64,000 bases of DNA. It comes from Bacillota bacterium (lineage in GTDB: Bacteria; Bacillota; Clostridia; Peptostreptococcales; Anaerovoracaceae). Position 1 is the first letter of the stretch. Each line of letters opens with the position of its first letter. The stretch spans positions 114,483 through 178,482 of the forward strand of contig JAQXQE010000006.1 of assembly GCA_029101005.1 (NCBI GenBank), read 5' to 3'. The notes below the pieces were generated by a model. It was not told the origin of the DNA and ran no database searches. It was given only the letters and a program-made list of their open reading frames with translations. Both the position numbers and the translations under genes were made by a program. Positions 1 through 9,294 of this stretch are shown piece by piece.

Positions 1-28
1 TGAATTATCGAAAGGTTAGGTACAAGCA

Positions 29-1399
29 ATGAATACTAATAGAAGACATATGATCTCATCAACAGTCTGTATGGGTCTTGCACTCTTTGCAACGCAGTTC
101 GGTGCAGGTAATCTCATCTTCCCTCCATTCCTCGGACGTGGAACTGGCTCAGACTGGATGGTAGGTTTCCTCGGCTTCCTGATTATGGATGTTGGTCTCG
201 CAGCAGCTGCAGTATATTCAGTAGTTGCAAACAGAGCAGGAACAGTTGACGGAGTTGTCGGCAAGATGGGACCTAAGGCAGGTAAGGTCCTCCTTACAAC
301 TATCATTCTCTGCCTCGGACCATGCGTATGCATCCCACGCACAGCATGCACTAGCTACGAACTAGGCCTTCAGACAATGCTCCCAGGTGTTCCACTTCCT
401 ATCTACGGAGCTGTATTCTTTGCAGTAACACTTTTTCTTGTAATAAGACCTAGCAAGGTTGTAGACATCATCGGTAAGTATCTCACACCTGCACTCCTTG
501 CAGTTATGGTGCTTCTCATCATCCTCGGTATTGCTGATCCAATCGGCAAGGCCGTTCCAATCGAGGATGTTGTTGCTTTCGCATCAGGTGTTCAGAACGG
601 TTACCAGACACTCGACGGAATCGGCGGAGTACTTATGACAATGATGCTCATGAATGCGGCTATCGGCTACGGCTTCCGCGACAAGAAGGACATCAAGCAC
701 ATGGTAGCAGGTGCTGACATCATCTCAGCAGTTCTCCTCGCACTCGTATACGGCGGACTCTCATACCTCGGATCAACAGTATCCGGCATCGAAGCATTCG
801 CTGGACTCGAGCAGGCTCCTCTTATGGTAGCAATCACATATGCACTTATGGGCAAAGCAGGAGTATATGCTCTCGCAACAATAGTTATTCTCGCATGTCT
901 CACAACAGCACTCGGACTCAGTGCAGTTGTCGGTGATTACTTCGAGGAGCTGACTAACGGCAAGCTCAAGTATAAGACAGTAGTAGTAACAGTTATCCTG
1001 CTCAGCTACGCAATGTCAAACTTTGGACTGTCAACAATCATCTCAATTGCTGGCCCAATCCTTGAGATCCTCTATCCACCACTCATCGTGCTTGTACTCG
1101 GCGCGTTCTTCGAGAGAATCTCAAGCAATCACCACATTATCAAATTCGCTACATACTTCGCTCTCATCAGCAGCATCATATGTACATTCAATAACATGTT
1201 CGGCTTTGGAATGGACTTCCTTAATATGCTTCCATTCACATCACTTGGACTCGGCTGGGTATGCCCTGCCCTCATCGGTGGAGTAATCGGTTCATTCTTC
1301 AAGGATGAGCTCCACATCACAGAGACAGTGCTCGACGCAGCTGCAGAAGAGCTCCACGAACTCGAGGAGTCAATGCACCAGCACACAGCACTTAACTAA
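29..1399 (+). CDS. brnQ: Branched-chain amino acid transport system II carrier protein (LIVCS family)
   Basis: 456 aa polytopic protein; N-terminal FATQFGAGNLIFPPFLG typical of BrnQ. Confidence 0.93.
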   Translation: MNTNRRHMISSTVCMGLALFATQFGAGNLIFPPFLGRGTGSDWMVGFLGFLIMDVGLAAAAVYSVVANRAGTVDGVVGKMGPKAGKVLLTTIILCLGPCVCIPRTACTSYELGLQTMLPGVPLPIYGAVFFAVTLFLVIRPSKVVDIIGKYLTPALLAVMVLLIILGIADPIGKAVPIEDVVAFASGVQNGYQTLDGIGGVLMTMMLMNAAIGYGFRDKKDIKHMVAGADIISAVLLALVYGGLSYLGSTVSGIEAFAGLEQAPLMVAITYALMGKAGVYALATIVILACLTTALGLSAVVGDYFEELTNGKLKYKTVVVTVILLSYAMSNFGLSTIISIAGPILEILYPPLIVLVLGAFFERISSNHHIIKFATYFALISSIICTFNNMFGFGMDFLNMLPFTSLGLGWVCPALIGGVIGSFFKDELHITETVLDAAAEELHELEESMHQHTALN

Positions 1400-1448
1400 C
1401 GCTTACATGTAATTATCCATAATACATACAACATACCCCTAACGATAA

Positions 1449-1477
1449 AAACAGCACGCTTCCGCGTGCTGTTTTCT
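1449..1477 (+). terminator. Rho-independent terminator downstream of brnQ
   Basis: ACAGCACGC-TTCC-GCGTGCTGT followed by TTTCT. Confidence 0.8.
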
Positions 1478-1483
1478 CGTATT

Positions 1484-1613
1484 CAATAGCTCCGAAGTGG
1501 AACACTTGCGATAGCCGGTTCACGGTGACTGGCAAGCGCCAGCGCAGACAAAGCCCTTGAACCGCTGCGTCATCGCAATAGGCGCGAGCCGAGTTCCACG
1601 CAGCGAGCTATTG
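1484..1613. repeat. Large imperfect intergenic palindrome containing a 47-bp dispersed repeat (1552-1598)
   Basis: Arms CAATAGCTC/GAGCTATTG, GTGGAAC/GTTCCAC, TTGCGAT/ATCGCAA; 47-bp segment recurs at 6244-6290 with 2 mismatches. Confidence 0.75.
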
Positions 1614-2471
1614 TTTAAGTTCGGAGACGAGAGTTGCCCCCAGAATCATAGCCGCACCAACTACAATCATCGCGGTAAGCGGCTCGTGAAGCAGGAACGC
1701 TGAGAGCAATACTGCCTCAACTGGATCAATATAACTTATGATAGCTACAGTCTGTGCTTCTAGCTCCTTTACTGCGCCGAAGTAGATTACATACGCAATA
1801 CCAGTGTGTACTACTCCCACAATGAGGAGGCAGATCAGTCCTCTTAGCGAAAGCTGAATAGTGCCTATGTCCTCAGTCATCAGTACATATGGCAGCACCA
1901 TCACTGCTGCAAACGCCAGCTGAGCCATAGTCAGGTCGAAAGTGGATATATCTTTGAGGCTCTTATTGATGATTACGATTACTGCGTAAGTGATTGCTCC
2001 TGCAACAGCAAAAACAATTCCCTTGAGTGTGTTCGCATCAACCCCGGTTCCAGTTACTCCTGATACGAGAATCATTCCACCGAAGGCAATACAGATGCAG
2101 ACCACACTTCTAGCAGTAAGCTTCTCCTTGAACACCAGCGCCGCACCGATGAGGAAGAAGATTGGCTGAGTGTAGTAACATACAGTAGATATCGCAATAC
2201 TTGTATATCGAAAGGCCTCAAACTGGCAAACCCAGTTGGTCGCCATCAGTGCACCAAGCAGAATGATTTGCTTGAGGTTTCTTTTGATAGCTGGCATATC
2301 GACTCTCTGCTTAGTAAGTACGAAATACGCCAAGATAGTCAGTACCGCCAGCACCGCTCTACAGAAGCACATCGCACCCGAAGGAAGCTCTATGAATCTT
2401 CTGAAAGTACCAATGGTACCAAAGATCATACATATAATTATCAGTTTGAATTTCGCATTATTCAGTCCCAT
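1608..2471 (-). CDS. DMT-superfamily (EamA) transporter
   Basis: 287 aa, two EamA-like halves, ~10 hydrophobic helices. Confidence 0.88.
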   Translation of the reverse strand: MGLNNAKFKLIIICMIFGTIGTFRRFIELPSGAMCFCRAVLAVLTILAYFVLTKQRVDMPAIKRNLKQIILLGALMATNWVCQFEAFRYTSIAISTVCYYTQPIFFLIGAALVFKEKLTARSVVCICIAFGGMILVSGVTGTGVDANTLKGIVFAVAGAITYAVIVIINKSLKDISTFDLTMAQLAFAAVMVLPYVLMTEDIGTIQLSLRGLICLLIVGVVHTGIAYVIYFGAVKELEAQTVAIISYIDPVEAVLLSAFLLHEPLTAMIVVGAAMILGATLVSELKQ

Positions 2472-2483
2472 GAATCTTATCCC

Positions 2484-4523
2484 CTAATGCTTCTGTACGA
2501 GTGTTCCTCCGCAACTTGAACCCGCACCAGCTGTACATCCATAGCAGTGACAGTCGAACTTAATATCTCTTTCGAGGGACTCCACTCTTCCCTCAGCAAA
2601 ATCAAATATAGTCAGTTCGCCACAAGGGCCATCACACACCATATCCATAACCTGGTTGAAGTCGCAGTCGTAGATTCTACCATCATATCCAACGCTAATC
2701 TGGTTTCTGCACATCATATTCTCACATGCCTCAGGGTTAAATGCGTTGATAAGCATATTCATATAAGCCTCATATGTTCCGCATGCAAGGAGATGACGAC
2801 CGTATCTTCCAATTGGATTATTTGTTACTGCAAAGAGCTTGTTGAAGCATACATTGTATCTTGCAAGTTCCCTCTTATACAGTTTCTCAAGTTCATCCTG
2901 ATCTGGTGGCAGAGTCTCTCTCTGTGGATTGAACACAAGGTCGAGTTCCTTATCATCATCCATTCCATATCCAGCATCGTTCAGTTTTCTAAGAACTTCA
3001 ATACTGCCAGCAAAAGTTCCATCTCCACGCTGTCCATCAGCTGGAGCTTCACTGAAGTTTGGAAGACTCGCGATGACATTAACCCCAAGACGTGCATATT
3101 CATCAATAAGATGAGTATATCCCTCCTCGAGGAGAATTGTAAGATTTGTACGCACGATTACCTTGAGGCCTCTCTTTGAAGCTTCGTTAATGAACCACTC
3201 AAAGTCAGGGGCCATCTCCGGTGCTCCTCCTGTAACATCTACAGTTGTGAAGCCATATCTATCTGCAGCATCAAGTACTGCCTGAAGAGTATCTCTTTCA
3301 ATTACCTCAGTTCTGTTTGGACCAGCCTGCACATGGCAGTGAGCACATGCGAGATTACATCTCTTACCCACATTAACCTGAATTGTCGTAAGCTTATCTC
3401 TAGTCTTGAGCTGCTCCGACTTTGGCACCATATCCTCAAAATACATAACTCTTGCCATTGCATCGAGAAGATCCTGATGAGATGCCTGACGCTTCGGCTT
3501 ATATGCCTCTTTATGCCAAGCTGGCATAATCTCGAAACCACCAAGGATTGCATCATCAATGTACGAATCTGGTCCATTGATTATTCTATTTCTATAAGAC
3601 ACCTCTGCCGGACTATTGCGAGGCCATAACTTGTCAAACCACTCCAGATACGCATTATGGTCATACCTCACTGGAACGGCCTCAATATACACGCCTTTGT
3701 ACTCTGCTCTGTATATTGCATCATCGCAAGGCAGTATCGATATTCTTGTTAACACACCGAAATTCTGACCCTTGAACGTCGGAAGACCTGCTGAGCCGTT
3801 ATTAATCACAAATCCCGCAGCAAGCCTCATAGCAACTGCAGAACAAGTATGTGTTGTTGCCATAATGTCAATTGAATTAGCATCCATAAAGTCTGAGAGC
3901 TCCGCCTGACGCATTACATCCTCAAGCTGCTCTATCGCACAATCCCATCCACCAAGCAGTTTCTCGTCACCGTGAGTGATTCCTATCTTCAGTCCACCTA
4001 CAGATGCAATCATATGGGATGGTCTATTAACAAGCTTCGCAACAAGCTCAGGAGATGTCTGTATCTCCTTCTTCATAATATTGTGAATCCTGTTTGATCT
4101 CGACACGCTTGCATCATCAGTACAGTCTGGGTATGCGCAACCACATCCAACACCTACATCCTGAAGTCTTCTCACCTCAGCTTCAACGTTGCCGAGAAGC
4201 GGAATAAAGTTCTCTATATAATTCTCAATTCGCGCCCAGTTCTCGATATCTCTATCGAACCAGTGAATATCTCCGTTAAGAACTACACCTGCACGCCCTT
4301 TCTCTCCAAGTCTCTTACATTCATTATCGTACATTCTTGTAAGCTCCTCGGCTGCAAATGGATTGCCGTACAGTCCGCCCGCAATTAGCAGAGTATCAAA
4401 AATGTGATCATCAGAAACTTCTGATGACCACACCTTCTGATCCAATAGATAATCAATCGGGCAGGCACGACCTGCATCCTTGAAGTTATGGCGAATGTAA
4501 CTTGGTGTTCTACAACTTGCCAT
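2484..4523 (-). CDS. Fusion protein: N-terminal metallophosphoesterase + C-terminal ArsS-type radical SAM (DUF3641-like tail)
   Basis: Phosphoesterase motifs NGDIHWFD, GNVEAE, THGDE, TTHTC; radical SAM CNLACAHC; ArsS-like MCRNQISVGYDGRIYDCDFNQ and CHCYGCTAGAGSSCGG. Confidence 0.82.
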   Translation of the reverse strand: MASCRTPSYIRHNFKDAGRACPIDYLLDQKVWSSEVSDDHIFDTLLIAGGLYGNPFAAEELTRMYDNECKRLGEKGRAGVVLNGDIHWFDRDIENWARIENYIENFIPLLGNVEAEVRRLQDVGVGCGCAYPDCTDDASVSRSNRIHNIMKKEIQTSPELVAKLVNRPSHMIASVGGLKIGITHGDEKLLGGWDCAIEQLEDVMRQAELSDFMDANSIDIMATTHTCSAVAMRLAAGFVINNGSAGLPTFKGQNFGVLTRISILPCDDAIYRAEYKGVYIEAVPVRYDHNAYLEWFDKLWPRNSPAEVSYRNRIINGPDSYIDDAILGGFEIMPAWHKEAYKPKRQASHQDLLDAMARVMYFEDMVPKSEQLKTRDKLTTIQVNVGKRCNLACAHCHVQAGPNRTEVIERDTLQAVLDAADRYGFTTVDVTGGAPEMAPDFEWFINEASKRGLKVIVRTNLTILLEEGYTHLIDEYARLGVNVIASLPNFSEAPADGQRGDGTFAGSIEVLRKLNDAGYGMDDDKELDLVFNPQRETLPPDQDELEKLYKRELARYNVCFNKLFAVTNNPIGRYGRHLLACGTYEAYMNMLINAFNPEACENMMCRNQISVGYDGRIYDCDFNQVMDMVCDGPCGELTIFDFAEGRVESLERDIKFDCHCYGCTAGAGSSCGGTLVQKH

Positions 4524-4548
4524 CTATCTATTATCCTTTCTTATCTTG

Positions 4549-6105
4549 TTATGCTTCAATTCCCTCGGGATCAATCTCTTCCCACTCAGGTCGTGAATGC
4601 TCAGCATCAAGAGCAGCAATCTCTTCGTCTGTTCTGCCCTTCCATGCTGGACGACCCTCTGTCTTGTCCATCATGTTGGCAATTATACCACAAATGATGT
4701 ATGAACCCCAACAGAGAACTGCACCCCAGAGGTTAACTCCGAGGAAGTTTGCATAAGCTCCTGTTCCAATGTTCATGAATGAAAGAGCATCAGCATTAAC
4801 AGTATCAACGATACCGAGAATCATTCCAATCCAGAATGAAAGGTGGAATCCAAGCTTTGTTGGCTTTATAGGACCAGCTCCGTGAATCAGGAAGATTGGT
4901 CCAAGACCCATAATCATTGTTCCACTGATTGTTGTAGCAGCGAGGATATCTGTTCCAACAATCATTGGAAGGTTTCCGATGAATGCAAATGCAACCATGA
5001 ATCCGATACCAATCCATCTAGCCTTCTCGTGTGGATCCTTACCGAGAATTGCTGGAAGGTCTCTTGCAGTCAGCTTAGCAAGTGAGCTGAATGTTGAGTC
5101 AAGAGTTGAACCACCACACATGATCATCATGATGGCCATAAGGAAGAATGCTGCAATTCCCATACCCTGAGCAACAGTCTGAGCAGCATCTGTTACCTCC
5201 TCGAGGCCTGACAGCATTGCGTCAACTCCGATGAGTGAGAACAGTGTGATAGCAACAAAACCGAGAAGACCAGCTACAGTGAAGCACTTGAGCATCTTCT
5301 TCTCTTCACAGATGAATCCTCTGTCTGTAAGTACAGCATCGTGGAATCCGTATGAGAGGCACTGAAGACCTGCTCCAAGCACGAAATCAAGACCAGCATC
5401 CATTGTCCATGAACCACTTGTAATGTAAGCTGATGCTGGATGCGCTGGAAGAATCCAGAAGATTGTGAATACGAGAAGAACTGCGAACAGTGCTGCCTGA
5501 AGTACGTCTGTGATAAGTGATGATCTAAGTCCACCCCAGCAGCTGTACGCAAGAGTGATGAAAGTGAACAGAAGCGCAGCAACGATGAATGGCTTGCTTC
5601 CTGACTCACCATAGTATCCACCAATTACAGAAGTATTTGACCATACCTCGTTGAACAGTCTGATAAGGATAGCTGCACTGAAGCAGAACGCTGCAGCAAC
5701 ACCATAGTTGCTTGTCAGGAACTGAGTCATAGATGTAGCACCAAATCTTCTTCTAAGTCTGTAGATAGCATATCCTGTGAGTGGAATGCAGAGCCAATAT
5801 ACAGCATATCCGATACCACCTACGATACCGAACTTATAGCCCATATTTGCGCAGTTATAAACTGACTTAGCAAAAATCCAAGCAATAAATACTGAAGAAG
5901 TAATCATAAGCGAACTTGCCGCCTTACCCTTCTTATCTGTACCCTTGAAGAAGCCTCCAATAGTAACAGCCTTTGGTGAGATTACAAACATAATCACACC
6001 ATATACAACCAGAAAACCCCAGAACAGAAGTCCTGTACCCATCTGCATAGTTAAATATCTCCCTTCATACAATAAACTGTGAATTATTAGATATAGTCTA
6101 GCCAA
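4549..6105 (-). CDS. Sodium:solute symporter family (SSS) protein
   Basis: 518 aa polytopic protein with SSS-like GGSTLDSTFSSLAKLTARD. Confidence 0.85.
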   Translation of the reverse strand: MARLYLIIHSLLYEGRYLTMQMGTGLLFWGFLVVYGVIMFVISPKAVTIGGFFKGTDKKGKAASSLMITSSVFIAWIFAKSVYNCANMGYKFGIVGGIGYAVYWLCIPLTGYAIYRLRRRFGATSMTQFLTSNYGVAAAFCFSAAILIRLFNEVWSNTSVIGGYYGESGSKPFIVAALLFTFITLAYSCWGGLRSSLITDVLQAALFAVLLVFTIFWILPAHPASAYITSGSWTMDAGLDFVLGAGLQCLSYGFHDAVLTDRGFICEEKKMLKCFTVAGLLGFVAITLFSLIGVDAMLSGLEEVTDAAQTVAQGMGIAAFFLMAIMMIMCGGSTLDSTFSSLAKLTARDLPAILGKDPHEKARWIGIGFMVAFAFIGNLPMIVGTDILAATTISGTMIMGLGPIFLIHGAGPIKPTKLGFHLSFWIGMILGIVDTVNADALSFMNIGTGAYANFLGVNLWGAVLCWGSYIICGIIANMMDKTEGRPAWKGRTDEEIAALDAEHSRPEWEEIDPEGIEA

Positions 6106-6194
6106 ACATCGCAGATTCTACCATAACTCAAATCCCTCATCAAATAGAAGATATCTATAGCATTAGACTAAGTCTAAATACTAACGAACACTAG

Positions 6195-6224
6195 AAAAGG
6201 CTCCGCTACGCGAAGCCTTTTTCA
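6195..6224 (-). terminator. Intergenic terminator-like hairpin
   Basis: AAAGGCTCCGCTACGCGAAGCCTTTTT. Confidence 0.6.
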
Positions 6225-6243
6225 AACATATTAGAGCTGACAG

Positions 6244-6290
6244 AGCCCTTGAATCGCTGCGTCATCGCAATAGGCGCGAGCCGAGCTCCA
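6244..6290. repeat. Second copy of the 47-bp intergenic repeat
   Basis: agcccttgaatcgctgcgtcatcgcaataggcgcgagccgagctcca versus 1552-1598, 2 mismatches. Confidence 0.85.
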
Positions 6291-6297
6291 AGAGGAG

Positions 6298-7494
6298 CTA
6301 GTTGCTTGTGTAATTGTCGAAGTAGCCCTGTACAAGTACTACTGGTGTTCCCTTATCTCCCGATCCTGATGTCAGGTCGCAGAGTGAACCGATGAGGTCT
6401 GTCAGACGACGTGGTGTTGTTCCCTCTGACTCCATCTGTCCGAAGAGGTCAGCGTCCTTATCCTTGATTCTCTGAGCGATAGCAGCCTTGAGCTCATCTC
6501 CGCTGAGATCAGCGAAATCGTTATCAGCAAGGTACTTGAGCTTGAGCTCATTTGGTGTTCCCTCGAGTCCTGGTGTGTAAGCTGGTGAAACAACAGGGTC
6601 TGCGAGCTCCCAGATCTTTCCTACTGGATCCTTGAAAGCTCCGTCTCCGTATACCATAACCTCAACCTTCTTGCCAGTTCTCTCGTATACCTTAGCCTGG
6701 ATATCCATTACGAGGTCTGTGCACTCACGTGGGAAGAGCTTGATTGAATCTTCAGTAGCCTTGTTTGAACCGAGGAGACCGTACTTCTCGTTGTAGCCGC
6801 TACCGTTAACAGGAGCAGTGAGGATTTCATCCATTCCTACTACTGTAGCGCCCTTAGCCTTGAGAATTCTCTTTGTTCTTGCTCTTGTGTGGATATCACA
6901 TGTGAGAACCTTATCTGTGTATTCGAGAATGTCCTCAGCGTGGTTAGCGAAGATGATCTCGCACTCAGCGCCAGCCTCCTCGATGAGCTTACCGTAGTAG
7001 TCTACGTAGTCAACACCTGTGAACTGGTGCTTGTTCTCTCCGAAGAGCTCTCTGTACTTAGCGAGAGTAAGAACATCGCTGTATGGGTTGATTCCTGCAT
7101 TGTCAACCTGATCCATTGTCAGAAGAGCATTACCAACCTCATCGCTTGGATAGCTCAGCATGAGAACAACCTTCTTAGCTCCCATTGCGATACCTCTGAG
7201 GCAGATAGCAAATCTGTTTCTTGAGAGAATTGGCCATACAACACCAATTGTCTCGCCACCGAGCTTAGCCTTAACATCCTCAGCTACAGCCTGAATGCTA
7301 GCGTAGTTACCCTGTGATCTGGCAACGATTGACTCTGTAATTGAAATAACATCTCTGTCGTTCAGAGCAAAACCCTCAACTTCAGCAGCCTCGATTACGC
7401 TGTCAGCAACGATAGCTGCGAGGTCATCGCCCTCTCTGATGATTGGGCATCTGATACCTCTTGAAATGGTTCCAACTCTTCTTTCTTCGCTCAT
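6298..7494 (-). CDS. Coenzyme F420-0:L-glutamate ligase-like (CofE-family) protein
   Basis: CofE-like TISRGIRCPIIREGDDL and DRDVISITESIVARSQG; start set at MSEERR (RBS GGAGG), ORF track starts at 7527. Confidence 0.78.
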   Translation of the reverse strand: MSEERRVGTISRGIRCPIIREGDDLAAIVADSVIEAAEVEGFALNDRDVISITESIVARSQGNYASIQAVAEDVKAKLGGETIGVVWPILSRNRFAICLRGIAMGAKKVVLMLSYPSDEVGNALLTMDQVDNAGINPYSDVLTLAKYRELFGENKHQFTGVDYVDYYGKLIEEAGAECEIIFANHAEDILEYTDKVLTCDIHTRARTKRILKAKGATVVGMDEILTAPVNGSGYNEKYGLLGSNKATEDSIKLFPRECTDLVMDIQAKVYERTGKKVEVMVYGDGAFKDPVGKIWELADPVVSPAYTPGLEGTPNELKLKYLADNDFADLSGDELKAAIAQRIKDKDADLFGQMESEGTTPRRLTDLIGSLCDLTSGSGDKGTPVVLVQGYFDNYTSN

Positions 7495-7605
7495 AATTAT
7501 CCTCCCTATGTGCTTAAACGCTGCCATAATTTGACAGCCGGAAATACATATTTCTAAAGCCGATTAATTATATATCATAGCTATGGTCAATACAAACAAA
7601 ACTTG

Positions 7606-9294
7606 CTATTCGAGTGCATTTTTTGTAGCCGTCATTACCTTTTCTGCCTTGATTCTGGCCTTATCGGCTGTAGAATCCGAACTTTTGACGTATATCTTTA
7701 CAATTGGTTCGGTTCCAGAAGGTCTGATTAGAACTTCACAGTCCTCTGTCAGATAGAAATTGAGCATATCTGTCGCAGGGAAGCCATCTACACCCTTGCT
7801 AAAATCTCTTACTTTCTCTACAGGGTATCCCAGTTCAGTCGGAAGATTGTTTCTCAAGGCGAGCATAGATGCCGATATACGTGAAGCCGCCTCGTATCCA
7901 TCATAACGCACAGAGCTATTGAATTCCTCGCAATATCCGTACTTATCATAGAGTGCAAGCAGACCCTCATATACAGACTCACCCTTTGATCTGAAGTAGC
8001 ATGCCATCTCAGCGAGCAGCATTGCCGCAAGCACCGCATCCTTGTCTCTTGTGTATGTTCCCGCAAGATATCCAATGCTCTCCTCAAAGCCGAAGATGAA
8101 GCTGTGTTCACCTGATGCTTCGTATTCTTTAATCTTCTCACCAATGAACTTGAAGCCCGTGAGTGTCTCCACGCAACATACTCCGTATGCGTCGCAAATT
8201 CTCTCGCAGAGTGAAGTTGACACTACACTTTTGATAACTGCTGCATTAGCTGGAAGAGTTCCGAGCTCTGTCCTTCTTGTTAGAATGTAATCGAGAAGAA
8301 GCATTCCTATCTGATTACCAGTCAGTGCCTTGTAACCCTCTGGAGTCTTCATAACAGCACCACAGCGGTCACTGTCAGGATCAGTTCCTATGATGAGATC
8401 TGCATTGTTTGCCTCTGCATACTCGATTGGCAAATCATAGTTGGCAAGATACTCTGGATTCGGATTCTCCACACTTGGGAAATCTCCATCAGGAATGAGT
8501 TGCTCAACAACTGGAATTACATTTCTGATGCCTACACGCTCGAGCACCTTCTGAACTGGCTTGGCACCAGCACCGTGGAAGGCAGCATATACTATGCGCA
8601 CATCGTCTGCATACTCACTTACGTAATCACCTGCAAGAGACTGCTCGAGAACTGCATTGAGATAACGCTCATCAACTTCCGCGCCGATAATCTCGATATG
8701 TCCAGCTCCGACAGCATCTTCGAACGACATTGTTCTTACATCCTCGAAAATTCTGATCTCATCGAGAAGTTCTGCGAGTTCATTCGCCTTCTCAAGTCCA
8801 ATCTGAGATGCGTCATCCCAGTAGACTTTATATCCATTGTACTCCTTTGGATTATGGCTAGCGGTGATGTTTACACCGGCAACTGCGTGAAGGTCACGCA
8901 CAGCAAAAGAAAGCTCGGGTGTAGGGCGAAGTGCGTCGAAGAAGAAGACTTTTACCCCATTTGCTGCGAGAACAGCCGCGGTCTCCTCAGCGAAGAGCTC
9001 GCTGTTATGTCGTGAATCATGCGAGACAACAACACCATCGCTCGCTCTGCCCTCGGAAATTACGCTCTGCGCAAGAGCCTGAGAAGCGCAGCGAACTGTG
9101 TAGATGTTCATACCGTTGTAGCCGGCTCTCATCAGACCACGGATGCCGGAAGTGCCGAAGCTTGGCACTGTTCCGAAGCGATCCTTGAGTTCTTCTTCAT
9201 TATTTGAGATCGCAGCAAGCTCAGCCCTGCTCGCCTCATCGAGCACAGGAGAATTTATCCATTTATTGAATTGTTCTCTGTAGTCGCCCTTCAA
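7606..9294 (-). CDS. Phosphoglucomutase/phosphomannomutase family protein
   Basis: GTSGIRG, catalytic TASHNPKEYNGYK, GTDPDSDRCG, RPSGTEPIVKIY. Confidence 0.95.
   Translation of the reverse strand: MKGDYREQFNKWINSPVLDEASRAELAAISNNEEELKDRFGTVPSFGTSGIRGLMRAGYNGMNIYTVRCASQALAQSVISEGRASDGVVVSHDSRHNSELFAEETAAVLAANGVKVFFFDALRPTPELSFAVRDLHAVAGVNITASHNPKEYNGYKVYWDDASQIGLEKANELAELLDEIRIFEDVRTMSFEDAVGAGHIEIIGAEVDERYLNAVLEQSLAGDYVSEYADDVRIVYAAFHGAGAKPVQKVLERVGIRNVIPVVEQLIPDGDFPSVENPNPEYLANYDLPIEYAEANNADLIIGTDPDSDRCGAVMKTPEGYKALTGNQIGMLLLDYILTRRTELGTLPANAAVIKSVVSTSLCERICDAYGVCCVETLTGFKFIGEKIKEYEASGEHSFIFGFEESIGYLAGTYTRDKDAVLAAMLLAEMACYFRSKGESVYEGLLALYDKYGYCEEFNSSVRYDGYEAASRISASMLALRNNLPTELGYPVEKVRDFSKGVDGFPATDMLNFYLTEDCEVLIRPSGTEPIVKIYVKSSDSTADKARIKAEKVMTATKNALE

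Noticed and set aside
16-351. Antisense ORF opposite brnQ
   Set aside because: Overlaps a clearly coding gene on the other strand; composition is a shadow of the sense frame.
2547-3179. Plus-strand 210-aa ORF opposite the ArsS fusion
   Set aside because: Antisense to a gene with conserved catalytic motifs; no recognisable domain. The same reasoning was applied to most other overlapping antisense ORFs in the track.
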